From Chitinophaga chungangae (lineage in GTDB: Bacteria > Bacteroidota > Bacteroidia > Chitinophagales > Chitinophagaceae), in the NCBI RefSeq assembly GCF_017742215.1, contig NZ_JAGHKP010000003.1:988308-1052307 (forward strand): a stretch of DNA of 64,000 bases. Direction: 5' to 3'. A program made the translations under genes and the position numbers. Within the stretch, counting starts at the first letter, position 1. Each line of letters begins with the position of its first letter. This document shows positions 25,001 to 32,326 of this stretch, one piece after another. The notes under the pieces are model-generated. The model made no database searches and was not told the DNA's origin. It saw only the letters and a list, made by a program, of their open reading frames with translations.

Positions 25001-27952
25001 GTAGCGGGCAGTTATGTTTTTAAACTGACTGTAAAAGACGATAAAGGCGTTTCCGCTTCAGACCAGGTAACCGTGACCGTTAACGCCGCTGCGGCGCCGC
25101 CCACCGCGAATGCCGGGCAGGACGTAACGATCACTCTTCCCGCGAGCACCACCACGCTCACCGGCAAAGGCACGCCCGCTTCCGGCAGCACTATTTCAAC
25201 TTATGCGTGGACGCAAACCGCGGGCCCGGTAACCGGCACTATCGCCGCAGCTGGCAGCGCGAGCACTTCCATCAGCGGTTTGACGCAGGCAGGCACGTAT
25301 ACTTTCCGCCTGACCGTAAAAGACGATAAAGGCCTGACCGATACGGACGATGTGACGGTAACGGTGAACGCCGCGGCCAGCCAGCCTCCGGTAGCGGATG
25401 CGGGCAACAATATCACCGTAACGCTGCCCGCCACGCAGGCAACGCTTTCCGGCAAAGGCACGCCCGCTTCCGGCAGCACCATTTCTTCTTATGCGTGGAC
25501 GCAAACCGCGGGCCCGGTAACCGGCACTATCGCCGCAGCCGGCAGCGCGAGCACTTCCATCAGCGGTTTGACGCAGGCAGGCATGTATACTTTCCGCCTG
25601 ACCGTAAAAGACGATAAAGGCCTGACCGATACGGACGATGTGACGGTAACGGTGAACGCCGCGGCCAGTCAGCCGCCCGCAGCGGATGCGGGCGCGAACA
25701 TCAGCATCACGCTGCCCGCCACGCAGGCCACGCTTTCCGGCAAAGGCACACCCGCTTCCGGCAGCACCATTTCATCTTACGCGTGGACGCAAACCAGCGG
25801 CCCGGTAACCGGCACCATCACCGCACCGAACAGCGCCAATACTTCCATCAGCGGTTTGACCGAGGCAGGCACGTATATTTTCCGCCTGACGGTAAAAGAC
25901 GATAAAGGCCTGACCGATACGGACGATATGGTCGTAACCGTGAACTCGGCGGCCAGCCAGCCACCGGTAGCGGATGCGGGCAACAATATCACCGTAACGC
26001 TGCCCGCCACGCAGGCAACGCTTTCCGGCAAAGGCACGCCCGCTTCCGGCAGCACCATTTCAACTTATGCATGGACGCAAACCGCGGGCCCGGTAACCGG
26101 CACTATCGCCGCAGCCGGCAGCGCGAGCACTTCCATCAGCGGTTTAACGCAGGCAGGCACGTATACTTTCCGCCTGACCGTAAAAGACGATAAAGGCCTG
26201 ACCGATACGGACGATGTGACGGTAACGGTGAACGCCGCGGCCAGCCAGCCTCCGGTAGCGGATGCGGGAAACAATATCACCGTAACGCTGCCCGCCACGC
26301 AGGCCACGCTTTCCGGCAAAGGCACGCCCGCTTCCGGCAGCACCATTTCAACTTATGCGTGGACGCAAACCAGCGGCCCGGTAACCGGCACCATCGCCGC
26401 ACCGAACAGCGCCAATACTTCCATCAGCGGTTTAACGCAGGCAGGCACGTATATTTTCCGCCTGACGGTAAAAGACGATAAAGGCCTGACCGATACGGAC
26501 GATATGGTCGTAACCGTGAATGCCGCGGCCAGCCAGCCACCGGTAGCGGATGCGGGCAACAATATCGCCATTACGCTGCCCGCCACGCAGGCCACGCTTT
26601 CCGGCAAAGGCACACCCGCTTCCGGCAGCACCATTTCATCTTACGCATGGACGCAAACCAGCGGCCCGGTGAACGGTACCATCGCTTCGCCCGGCAGCGC
26701 AAATACTTCCATCAGCGGTTTGATGCAGGCTGGCACTTACACTTTCCGCCTGACGGTAAAAGATAATAAAGGCCTGACCGATGCGGACGATGTGACCGTA
26801 ACGGTGAACGCAGCGCCCAGCCAGCCGCCCGCGGCCAATGCAGGCGGCAATATCACCATTACGCAGCCCGCTTCGCAGGCGACGCTTACAGGCAGCGGTA
26901 CCGCCGCTTCCGGCAGCACCATCGAATCGTATGCGTGGACGCAGACCAGCGGCCCCGCGACAGCCAACATCCTGAGCGCCGGTTCCGCTTCTTCCGGCAT
27001 CAGCCAGCTGACGGAAGCAGGGCAATACACTTTCCGGTTAACCGTAACCGACGACAAAGGCCTTAAAGGAACAGACGATGTGACCGTGACCGTACAACCC
27101 GCTGCCAACCAGGCGCCGGTTGCCGATGCGGGAAGCGACCGCGAGATCGTGCTGCCCGTATCCACTTCATCGCTCGACGGCTCCGGCTCCCGCGATGCAG
27201 ACGGGACCATCGCGTCTTACCGCTGGGTACAGATCTCAGGGCCGGTAACCGCTACCATCGTGAATAACGCGGGCGTTACCACAAACCTGCAAGGCCTCAC
27301 CGCAAGAGGCACCTACGTATTCGAACTGACCGTAACGGACAATGATGGCGCGACTGCCACAGACCGGGTGACCGTAGTGGTAAATCCCGCGCTGCCCGTG
27401 TATGTTACCGCGCATGCGGGATCAGACAAAGTGCTGGTGCTGCCCGATTCGAGGGTTACGCTCAACGGTTCCACCTCCACCGGCACTAACACCACCATCA
27501 CCAGCTATTCCTGGATCATTGCGGAAGGGAATGCGGACGGTTACCTCATTTCCGGCGGCAACACCGCAACGCCCGTGATCGACTTCACCAGGCGCGGCAG
27601 GTACGTGTTCAGGCTCACCGTGAAAGACGCGGCAGGCCACGAATCGAGCGACGACGTGGTGGTAGAGGTTACGGACAACGACAACGACAATCATTCGGAA
27701 GTGACGTTGAACATTTACCCGAACCCTGTGTCTACACAGCTTCGCGTAGAGATCAACTTGCCATCGCCGACTTTCGTTACCATACAGATCTTCAGCATTG
27801 GCGGCCGCAAGGAAATGGAAATTTCCCTGGGCAACATCCAGAACGTTCAGCGTTTCATTGATGTAAGCGGGCTGGCGGACGGATTGTATGTGTTGTACGT
27901 AACGGACAACAAACATTTCAAGGAAATGAAGAAGTTCGTAAAAGCGAATTAA
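22049..27952 (+). CDS. Giant T9SS-exported esterase / beta-helix / PKD-repeat protein
   Basis: A 1967-residue multidomain surface or secreted protein. It starts with TTG at 22049, directly followed by a signal peptide (1-30, ending TVSA-QG). Residues about 35-266 are an alpha/beta-hydrolase esterase with a visible triad S150 (GLSAGG), D207 (CGSSDG) and H238 (AGGHDG). Two PKD-like modules follow (280-471), then a right-handed parallel beta-helix (about 485-915) ending in the typical SPAIDKG and DVGADEY signature, then ten more PKD-like modules (922-1880), and a T9SS sorting domain starting at NIYPNPVS. The order implies a cell-surface enzyme holding or remodelling a polysaccharide. It lies next to the exopolysaccharide operons and shares its esterase domain with two other gene products there. 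The beta-helix catalytic role and substrate are unknown. Confidence 0.85.
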   Translation: MKNHLNLSAVLKNTVIAVISILFPYATVSAQGSQEKITVNIAPGNTTGAWLHLPGDYGQTTTKYPLLIFLHGVGEGGTDVNKVLTHGVPKEIAAGANMEFTVGGKLFKFIVVSPQIPNGWASAGMVQSVLDDIKQRYRVDASRIYLTGLSAGGYGVLNYVASGKSYSDNLAAIVPVSTAAIDADKVAGLCNVAASNVPVWMLCGSSDGFLSNQEKYVAQINSCNPAVKPKGTTFAGGHDGAFWSKAYNTAHTYQPQNIYEWMLQYQRGNVDPDPEPTPQPPVVTFVSSSITIRLPTTTAVGDGSGSTVPGSTISKYAWAQVSGPTTATIQSPTAAKTNFSNLAEGTYKFSLTVTAANGLSTKGEVTVTVQPATAQPPVVAFAASSISIKLPTNTAAGDGSASTAPGSTINKYAWAQVSGPSGAAIESPAAAKTNFKNLAEGTYKFSLTVTDANGLSTKGEITVTVQAAAPAPGSGGSVACASCKLLIEPGADGGAYISGDGRGIGPGDTVCIKAGNYSYIQFFNFTGSADKPIVFINCGGQVKAGNGGNYGIIFNNVKYFKLTGSGSGDKYGFRVDGVTKKINTGVAMGKGCTDYEAERIEITGSEAGLMAKVNPDCDPANQYPNFAIRNVKLHDLYIHDVIGEGMYIGNTAPNGTPTDCNGTTVDLLPPRIYNLKIYNVITENTGWDGIQVASAPENVEIYNNSVYNYGTVNKGSQQAGIILGGESNGRVYNNKVIKGTGNAIEVFGVGLCYVYNNIVSEGGFDGTAEGQDAVFVDDRPTKYNNKPLQVYIFNNTVVNSARDAIRILNSKGTIGSGNLLYNNLVINAGSVAKYGDRGYINIEAGIDYTSEDNITGANINGFGFVNPGAKDFHIGAGSPAIDKGRDLSAYFTTDYDSDPRPMGAAFDVGADEYTAGAPVNKPPVARAGNDITITLPASTATLDGTGSDDPDGSISSYLWEQVSGPKTATIGNGSTNKAAITNMTVAGSYVFKLTVKDDKGVSASDQVTVTVNAAAAPPTANAGQDVTITLPASTTTLTGKGTPASGSTISTYAWTQTAGPVTGTIAAAGSASTSISGLTQAGTYTFRLTVKDDKGLTDTDDVTVTVNAAASQPPVADAGNNITVTLPATQATLSGKGTPASGSTISSYAWTQTAGPVTGTIAAAGSASTSISGLTQAGMYTFRLTVKDDKGLTDTDDVTVTVNAAASQPPAADAGANISITLPATQATLSGKGTPASGSTISSYAWTQTSGPVTGTITAPNSANTSISGLTEAGTYIFRLTVKDDKGLTDTDDMVVTVNSAASQPPVADAGNNITVTLPATQATLSGKGTPASGSTISTYAWTQTAGPVTGTIAAAGSASTSISGLTQAGTYTFRLTVKDDKGLTDTDDVTVTVNAAASQPPVADAGNNITVTLPATQATLSGKGTPASGSTISTYAWTQTSGPVTGTIAAPNSANTSISGLTQAGTYIFRLTVKDDKGLTDTDDMVVTVNAAASQPPVADAGNNIAITLPATQATLSGKGTPASGSTISSYAWTQTSGPVNGTIASPGSANTSISGLMQAGTYTFRLTVKDNKGLTDADDVTVTVNAAPSQPPAANAGGNITITQPASQATLTGSGTAASGSTIESYAWTQTSGPATANILSAGSASSGISQLTEAGQYTFRLTVTDDKGLKGTDDVTVTVQPAANQAPVADAGSDREIVLPVSTSSLDGSGSRDADGTIASYRWVQISGPVTATIVNNAGVTTNLQGLTARGTYVFELTVTDNDGATATDRVTVVVNPALPVYVTAHAGSDKVLVLPDSRVTLNGSTSTGTNTTITSYSWIIAEGNADGYLISGGNTATPVIDFTRRGRYVFRLTVKDAAGHESSDDVVVEVTDNDNDNHSEVTLNIYPNPVSTQLRVEINLPSPTFVTIQIFSIGGRKEMEISLGNIQNVQRFIDVSGLADGLYVLYVTDNKHFKEMKKFVKAN
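22886..23461 (+). repeat. Two 288-bp PKD-like module repeats before the beta-helix
   Basis: Two in-frame 96-codon units start at 22886 and 23174, exactly 288 bases apart, each opening with PPVV and containing AWAQVSGP and a FSLTVT strand. They share the period of the larger downstream array but differ more from it in sequence. Confidence 0.85.
24812..27688 (+). repeat. Tandem array of ten PKD-like modules, nine of exactly 288 bp
   Basis: A first 285-base unit (24812-25096) is followed by nine 288-base units starting at 25097, 25385, 25673, 25961, 26249, 26537, 26825, 27113 and 27401. Units 1 to 6 (25097-26824) are nearly identical in DNA, including long identical runs around TKGxxGTPASGST-type and KDDKGLTDTDD coding segments, so they arose by recent duplication or are kept alike by gene conversion. 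Units 7 to 9 have diverged. Copy number is likely to vary between strains and may be mis-assembled. Confidence 0.92.
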
Positions 27953-27973
27953 TACCGTCTTTTTTATAAACAG

Positions 27974-28002
27974 CGCGGCCATGCATCAATTGCATGGCCG
28001 CG
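27974..28002. terminator. Hairpin between converging genes
   Basis: A perfect 12-bp stem, CGCGGCCATGCA/TGCATGGCCGCG with loop TCAAT, lies between the giant gene stop and the end of the minus-strand exopolysaccharide operon. Neither side has a clean T run, so termination efficiency is uncertain, but position and stability suit a shared terminator. Confidence 0.6.
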
Positions 28003-28025
28003 TTCGTTTGGGATGTTCATTAAAC

Positions 28026-29186
28026 TTACAGGCGCGTTTGCACTACTGCGTACCGGGTTTTGATCTTCAGGAAACGTTTTTCAAACATTTCGTAAGACAC
28101 ATAAGCCACGGCGCAGGTGAGCACAAGGCATGCCAGCGGGTATGATATTTCGTAAATGATCACATCGGGCGTGCGCCCGAAAAATTTCAGGAACACGATC
28201 AGCACGAGCTGGCATACAGGTGTATGGAAGAGGTAAATGCCGTAGGAAACTTTGCCGAGGGTTTTGAACAGCGGCTGCTCCAGGTGCAGTATGCTGTTGG
28301 GCGCCACGGCCATCAGCATCATGTAGCCGAACAGAACGGCGTGGATAAAATGATCGAAATATGTATTGCTGAGCGCTTCGATCTTGATGACGGAAAAAAC
28401 GAACAGGAACGTGATGACCAGCACCACCAGCTGTACGACTTTGTTCATCAGTATGCTGAACAGCTTTTTGTATGATTCTTTGTGGAAAAGGAGATAAGCC
28501 GCGAACATGCCCGTTCCGAACAGCTCCAGCTTGTCGAACAGCAGCACATAATTGATGCCGAAGAGTTGGGGTGTGGTGAGGGAAGGGAAAAAATACGGCA
28601 ATACGAGGCAGAGCAATTTGCTGAGGAAACCGATGCCGAGCATCAGGATAAATAATGTTTTCAGCCGGTTCCTGAACAGGGTGATGAGCAGCGGCCAGAC
28701 CAGGTAAAACTGTTCTTCGATACAAACCGACCACGAGATCTCGACGATGCCTTTATTATAGGGGAAAAACGCCAGCTGGATATTCACTGCGAACAGCAGC
28801 AGGAATACCAGGTTGGTGATGATCGTGGCGAGACCGTAATCCGGGGCGACGCCGAGCATATGCAGCACGTAAGGCGCAAATAACACCATTGTGAGCCCGA
28901 AGGCAAAATAGAGCGGCCATATACGAAGGATCCTGCGGATGTAAAAGTTCCTGAAGTTAAGCGTGCCGGTGTCCTGGCGTTCTTTCATCAAAAGATAGCT
29001 GATCAGGAAACCGCTGAGCACAAAAAAGAGATTAACGCCCATTCTCCCGGTTTCGGCCAGGGCGCCGTCCATGAATTTCCACACATCCACGTTGCTTTCT
29101 TCCTTGAAAAACTGCGCGTGATGCAATACGACGAGGAATGCGGCGATAAAACGGATCGCATCCAGATTTTTGAAATAAACTCTCAT
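28026..29186 (-). CDS. Acyltransferase 3 (OafA-like) membrane protein, EPS locus copy 1
   Basis: A 386-residue integral membrane O-acyltransferase with about ten transmembrane segments. The family moves acetyl or other acyl groups from the cytoplasm to sugars. It opens with YFKNLDAIRFIAAFLVVLHHAQ, containing the conserved R-x10-H pattern, then LFFVLSGFLISYLL and the IEEQFYLVWPLL block. Its ATG shares one base with the stop of the esterase gene before it (TAATG), so the esterase and acyltransferase are translationally coupled. It is the last gene of the minus-strand exopolysaccharide operon. The acyl group and acceptor sugar cannot be read from the sequence. Confidence 0.88.
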   Translation of the reverse strand: MRVYFKNLDAIRFIAAFLVVLHHAQFFKEESNVDVWKFMDGALAETGRMGVNLFFVLSGFLISYLLMKERQDTGTLNFRNFYIRRILRIWPLYFAFGLTMVLFAPYVLHMLGVAPDYGLATIITNLVFLLLFAVNIQLAFFPYNKGIVEISWSVCIEEQFYLVWPLLITLFRNRLKTLFILMLGIGFLSKLLCLVLPYFFPSLTTPQLFGINYVLLFDKLELFGTGMFAAYLLFHKESYKKLFSILMNKVVQLVVLVITFLFVFSVIKIEALSNTYFDHFIHAVLFGYMMLMAVAPNSILHLEQPLFKTLGKVSYGIYLFHTPVCQLVLIVFLKFFGRTPDVIIYEISYPLACLVLTCAVAYVSYEMFEKRFLKIKTRYAVVQTRL

Positions 29187-30013
29187 TATTGGTCTTTAAC
29201 TTTTCCCTGGTATCTGTCTACCCTGTGATATTGCAACATCCATTCGTAGATCGTATGAACACCGTCTGGTTTGGTCCTGGGGTCGTACAGCGTTCTCCAG
29301 GAATGATGTGTGAATCCTTCTATGACGGTCATTTTCGCCAGGCCTGGCGCATAAATGTTCGTACTGTCCGCATATGCCCGCGTATCTTCCATGAACCGGC
29401 CTTCGGAAGAGCCGGCGATATACCAGCAGTGTGTACTGGCTCTTGCCACGTTAGCGAACTGGCGGAGGTTCTTTTTGTCTATCGCGGCAACAGACATCGG
29501 CACCGCCGCGGCGATCCTGCCGGAAATAGCGGCCGATTCGGTGATGGCGGACACTACGCTCCAGCCGCCGGCGCTGTAGCCGGTCAGGTAGATCCTGCTA
29601 CGGTCTACCCGGTATCTTTTTTCCAGGTCGTTCAGCAGCGTTATCACTTCACTGGGCCTGAAACCCCAGCTGGGAGACTGCGGCGCCACCACGATGAATT
29701 TGTAGGTTTTGCCGTCTTCCGGGCTGGCCGCCTGTATTTTCGACCCGTGGCTGATCCAGTAGGGAATGCCCTCGATGAGCAGTTTTCGCAGATCGTTGCC
29801 CGATTTGCTTTTCCCGTGGAAACAAATGATCAGCGGGTAATTTTTTTTGCCGCTCCGCTCATAGTCGTCCGGCAGATGGACCAGCGCGCCCACTTTTGTA
29901 CGCTGCAGCAATTGTATCTTGATGCTGTCCATATTGATCTGGCCCAATGCGCTCAAAGGGCACAGCATACTGCAGATAAAAAATACCCGCAGGATATTGG
30001 TCGATATTTTCAT
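29186..30013 (-). CDS. Secreted alpha/beta-hydrolase esterase, stand-alone
   Basis: A 275-residue exported serine esterase, related to the N-terminal domains of the two giant proteins in this window. The ATG at 30013 is chosen because it gives a clean signal peptide (KISTNILRVFFICSMLCPL to ALG-Q) and leaves 13 bases after the preceding stop; the frame opens 24 bases earlier. Shared landmarks are YPLIICFHGKSKSG, the KFIVVAPQSPSWGF block, the nucleophile S147 in LTGYSAGGWS, and a histidine in GFTHHSWR. Where the 1967-residue protein has GSSDG, this one has GSSEG, so the acid may be Glu204. It ends YEWMLQYHR, as does the giant protein's domain. It probably removes ester substituents from the exported polymer. 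Confidence 0.82.
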   Translation of the reverse strand: MKISTNILRVFFICSMLCPLSALGQINMDSIKIQLLQRTKVGALVHLPDDYERSGKKNYPLIICFHGKSKSGNDLRKLLIEGIPYWISHGSKIQAASPEDGKTYKFIVVAPQSPSWGFRPSEVITLLNDLEKRYRVDRSRIYLTGYSAGGWSVVSAITESAAISGRIAAAVPMSVAAIDKKNLRQFANVARASTHCWYIAGSSEGRFMEDTRAYADSTNIYAPGLAKMTVIEGFTHHSWRTLYDPRTKPDGVHTIYEWMLQYHRVDRYQGKVKDQ

Positions 30014-30026
30014 ATAGGGATTGTGC

Positions 30027-30722
30027 TTACTTGGCATTAATAACGTCGTCCAGGTTCACGCCGATGATCTCTTCCACCTCGAGTTTTGCGATGGCGATAT
30101 CTCTTTCCAGCGTGATGATCTTGGCCTGGCCTTCTTTATACCGTTTAGAGGCGGCGTTGTATTCTTCGTAAGTAATGCTGCTGGTGGAATATTTGGCTTC
30201 AGCCTGTTCGAATGCGGCCTGGTCTTCGTCTACCGATTCCTGTTGCAGCTGCAGCAGCGCTTTGCTTTTTTCGTAATCCCTGTATTTGGAAAGCACCATC
30301 GCTTTGATCTGGCGGCGCGCGGTTTCCTGCTGGGCGGTGGCGATGTCCAGGTTCCTGCGTGCGATCTTTACATCGGAGCCTTTGCCGAAAAGGGAGCCGA
30401 GCGGTACATTAACGCCAACGTTCCACAGCGGGTAATACAGCTGGGTGCCGAGCTCGGCCTGGTCTACGAGTTTGAGGGTAACGGCGTTGAAGTTCGCGCT
30501 GGCGGTTATGTAGTTCAGCCAGTTAGACCCGGCTTTGTTCAGTTCAGAAACGGTTTTAGCCCTTTCGTAATCTCTTACTTTAACGGCAGGGTTGGCCATC
30601 GCCAGCTCCACGAGCCGGTCTTCGATGCTGGGTTTGCCTGCCGCGGGCTGGGTTGGTTGGGTTTGAGCGAACATAGGCAGGGAACATAACAAAAATGCTG
30701 TCACTAGAATGCTATTTTTCAT
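30027..30722 (-). CDS. Half-size TolC-like outer-membrane protein
   Basis: A 231-residue exported protein (signal peptide 1-19, MFA-Q) that resembles one half of a TolC/OEP protein, which normally has two repeats in about 420-480 residues. It shows one helix-strand-helix repeat: the N-terminal helices with ELAMANPAVKVRDYERA, a strand region LYYPLWNVGVNVPLGSLFGKG, then long coiled-coil helices (about 120-225). A six-subunit barrel in place of the usual trimer would be needed to make a channel; this is inference. It sits between the Wzy-like polymerase and the esterase in the operon. No Wza-type export protein is encoded in the window, so it may supply the outer-membrane step. Confidence 0.65.
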   Translation of the reverse strand: MKNSILVTAFLLCSLPMFAQTQPTQPAAGKPSIEDRLVELAMANPAVKVRDYERAKTVSELNKAGSNWLNYITASANFNAVTLKLVDQAELGTQLYYPLWNVGVNVPLGSLFGKGSDVKIARRNLDIATAQQETARRQIKAMVLSKYRDYEKSKALLQLQQESVDEDQAAFEQAEAKYSTSSITYEEYNAASKRYKEGQAKIITLERDIAIAKLEVEEIIGVNLDDVINAK

Positions 30723-30736
30723 GAGTTGCTGTTTTT

Positions 30737-32203
30737 TCAGGTTGTTTTATGTTGTTGTTTGCTTTCGATATTTCCCATGTTGATAATGACGGCCATGGCG
30801 CTGTAAAAGAACAGGCTTCCGGGCATCTGGCCGATGGCCACCTGGGCGTAGTTGGCTACGATATACGAGTAGAGGCTGGCCACGATACCGAGGTATAGCA
30901 GCCTGTAATCATTGTTTTTACTCCGGTAATAATTTCTCACGCCCATGTACAGCACGATAAAATAGATCAGGCAGGTAAGGCCCAGGCCAACGTAGCCGGT
31001 TTCGATGGCCGTGCGCAGGTAACCGCTGTCCGGCGGGAAGCCCGCCAGTGGATGGCCGGGGTTGTATTCAAGCCCCAGCACGCCGCTCGTGCAAACGCCC
31101 CCGCCGATGGGGTGATTAAGTATATAAGGCTGTATCCTCGCGCGGTTCTCGTCCCGCACGTTCAGCGATTCGTCGTCGGAGAACTCGAAGGTGGACCTGA
31201 TCCTGTTGATCGTGCTGTTGCCGTAGAACGGGCCGAACACCAATGTGCAGAACATCATCAGGAAACCGATGGCGAACAGCATCGTTTTTTTGTTGGTGAT
31301 CGTCATCAGGATGTAGACGGACAAACCTGAAGGGATCATAAAAAACGCCGTGCGCGTACCGGAATACGCCATGCCAAGGCTCATAAAAAGGATCGCGGCA
31401 ACCAGGCCGATGCGGTATTGTTTATTGGTCGTATTCAGCAGCAGGATCACGCAGAACACCACGGTGTTGGCCATCAGGATGCCGTAAGCCGTGGGGTCGG
31501 AGAGGAAGGAGAACTTGCGGAAGTCTCCCCCCTGGAAATACAGTTTGTACCGGATCGGGTCGGACATTACCCAGTCAAGCTCGAAGCCCAGCAAACCGTG
31601 CCATTGCTGGAAGCAGCCATAGGCGCCGGCCAGGCCCGACAACACCACCCAAAGTTTGATGTATTCGATAATATCCTGCCGCGTTCTGAAAAGATGCAGC
31701 CCGATGAAATAAATCATCAGGAAGTTGAAGAACTTCCGCACGGTGAAGATCCATCCGTCGATGGAATCCATGGCCGGGTTGAACGCCTGCATGAACAGGT
31801 AACCCACATAGATCAGGTAGATGTAGGTGATGGGGTTTCCCGAATACAGCCAGAGACGTTCTTTGTACACGGATTTTTTCAGATAGATGCCGAGGAACGT
31901 GACCGCGATAAGCAGGTCTACCGCAACACCCATCGGTAATGCATCGTTCGTGAACCTTTTGATATAAAACACGAAGAAGCCGATCACCGTGGTAATGAAA
32001 AAACCGAGCTTGGTGTTGAACAGGCAGATGCTGGCAGCGGTAAGACCCAGTAATCCGCCGATAATGCCCAAACCGATCAGCTCGTTCTTGAACACGAGAA
32101 AACCGATCACGCCGGCCATCAGCGCCATCAATATGTACATCAGCGGCGTGTGGAGGAACTTCGCCGCCTCGAATGTTTTTTCTCTATATAACAATTTGTT
32201 CAT
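30737..32203 (-). CDS. O-antigen polymerase/ligase-like protein (Wzy family)
   Basis: A 488-residue membrane protein with about eleven or twelve transmembrane segments that would polymerise lipid-linked repeat units on the periplasmic face. The large periplasmic loop typical of Wzy_C proteins is between about residues 330 and 400 and contains RIQPYILNHPIGGGVCTSG and HPLAGFPPDSGYLRTAIETG, matching the usual N-P-x-x-G-x-G and H-N-x-x-L pattern loosely. It lies 14 bases before the TolC-like gene and 10 bases after a 35-residue membrane peptide. It works with the Wzx and Wzc-like proteins of the same operon. Confidence 0.85.
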   Translation of the reverse strand: MNKLLYREKTFEAAKFLHTPLMYILMALMAGVIGFLVFKNELIGLGIIGGLLGLTAASICLFNTKLGFFITTVIGFFVFYIKRFTNDALPMGVAVDLLIAVTFLGIYLKKSVYKERLWLYSGNPITYIYLIYVGYLFMQAFNPAMDSIDGWIFTVRKFFNFLMIYFIGLHLFRTRQDIIEYIKLWVVLSGLAGAYGCFQQWHGLLGFELDWVMSDPIRYKLYFQGGDFRKFSFLSDPTAYGILMANTVVFCVILLLNTTNKQYRIGLVAAILFMSLGMAYSGTRTAFFMIPSGLSVYILMTITNKKTMLFAIGFLMMFCTLVFGPFYGNSTINRIRSTFEFSDDESLNVRDENRARIQPYILNHPIGGGVCTSGVLGLEYNPGHPLAGFPPDSGYLRTAIETGYVGLGLTCLIYFIVLYMGVRNYYRSKNNDYRLLYLGIVASLYSYIVANYAQVAIGQMPGSLFFYSAMAVIINMGNIESKQQHKTT

Positions 32204-32213
32204 CGGTCCGTTT

Positions 32214-32321
32214 TCAGAAAAAGATTGTTTTCAGGAAAAGGAAGATCATCGTAAACGCCAGGAAAGTAACCACCATGGCCGCCATGATCTTGTCGTTCGA
32301 AAATTTGTCGTCCTCTTTCAT
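32214..32321 (-). CDS. 35-residue single-span membrane peptide
   Basis: A short open frame fits exactly between two operon genes, five bases after the glycosyltransferase stop and ten before the polymerase start. It encodes MKEDDKFSNDKIMAAMVV followed by a hydrophobic stretch to KTIFF: a charged N-terminus of about 11 residues and one transmembrane helix of about 20 residues with a lysine near its end. Without it this operon would have an uncharacteristic 123-base gap. The ribosome-binding site is weak. Function is unknown; a subunit or regulator of the polymerase or the Wzc-like protein is possible. No homology is claimed. Confidence 0.6.
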   Translation of the reverse strand: MKEDDKFSNDKIMAAMVVTFLAFTMIFLFLKTIFF

Positions 32322-32326
32322 ATCGG

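Noticed and set aside
25201..26634. Minus-strand open frames of 93 codons recurring at the 288-base repeat spacing
   Set aside because: They are antisense shadows of the PKD repeats; the period and codon bias belong to the plus-strand protein.
24812..27688. CRISPR array or mobile-element repeat
   Set aside because: Units are in frame, 288 bases long and contiguous without spacers; they encode PKD-like modules.
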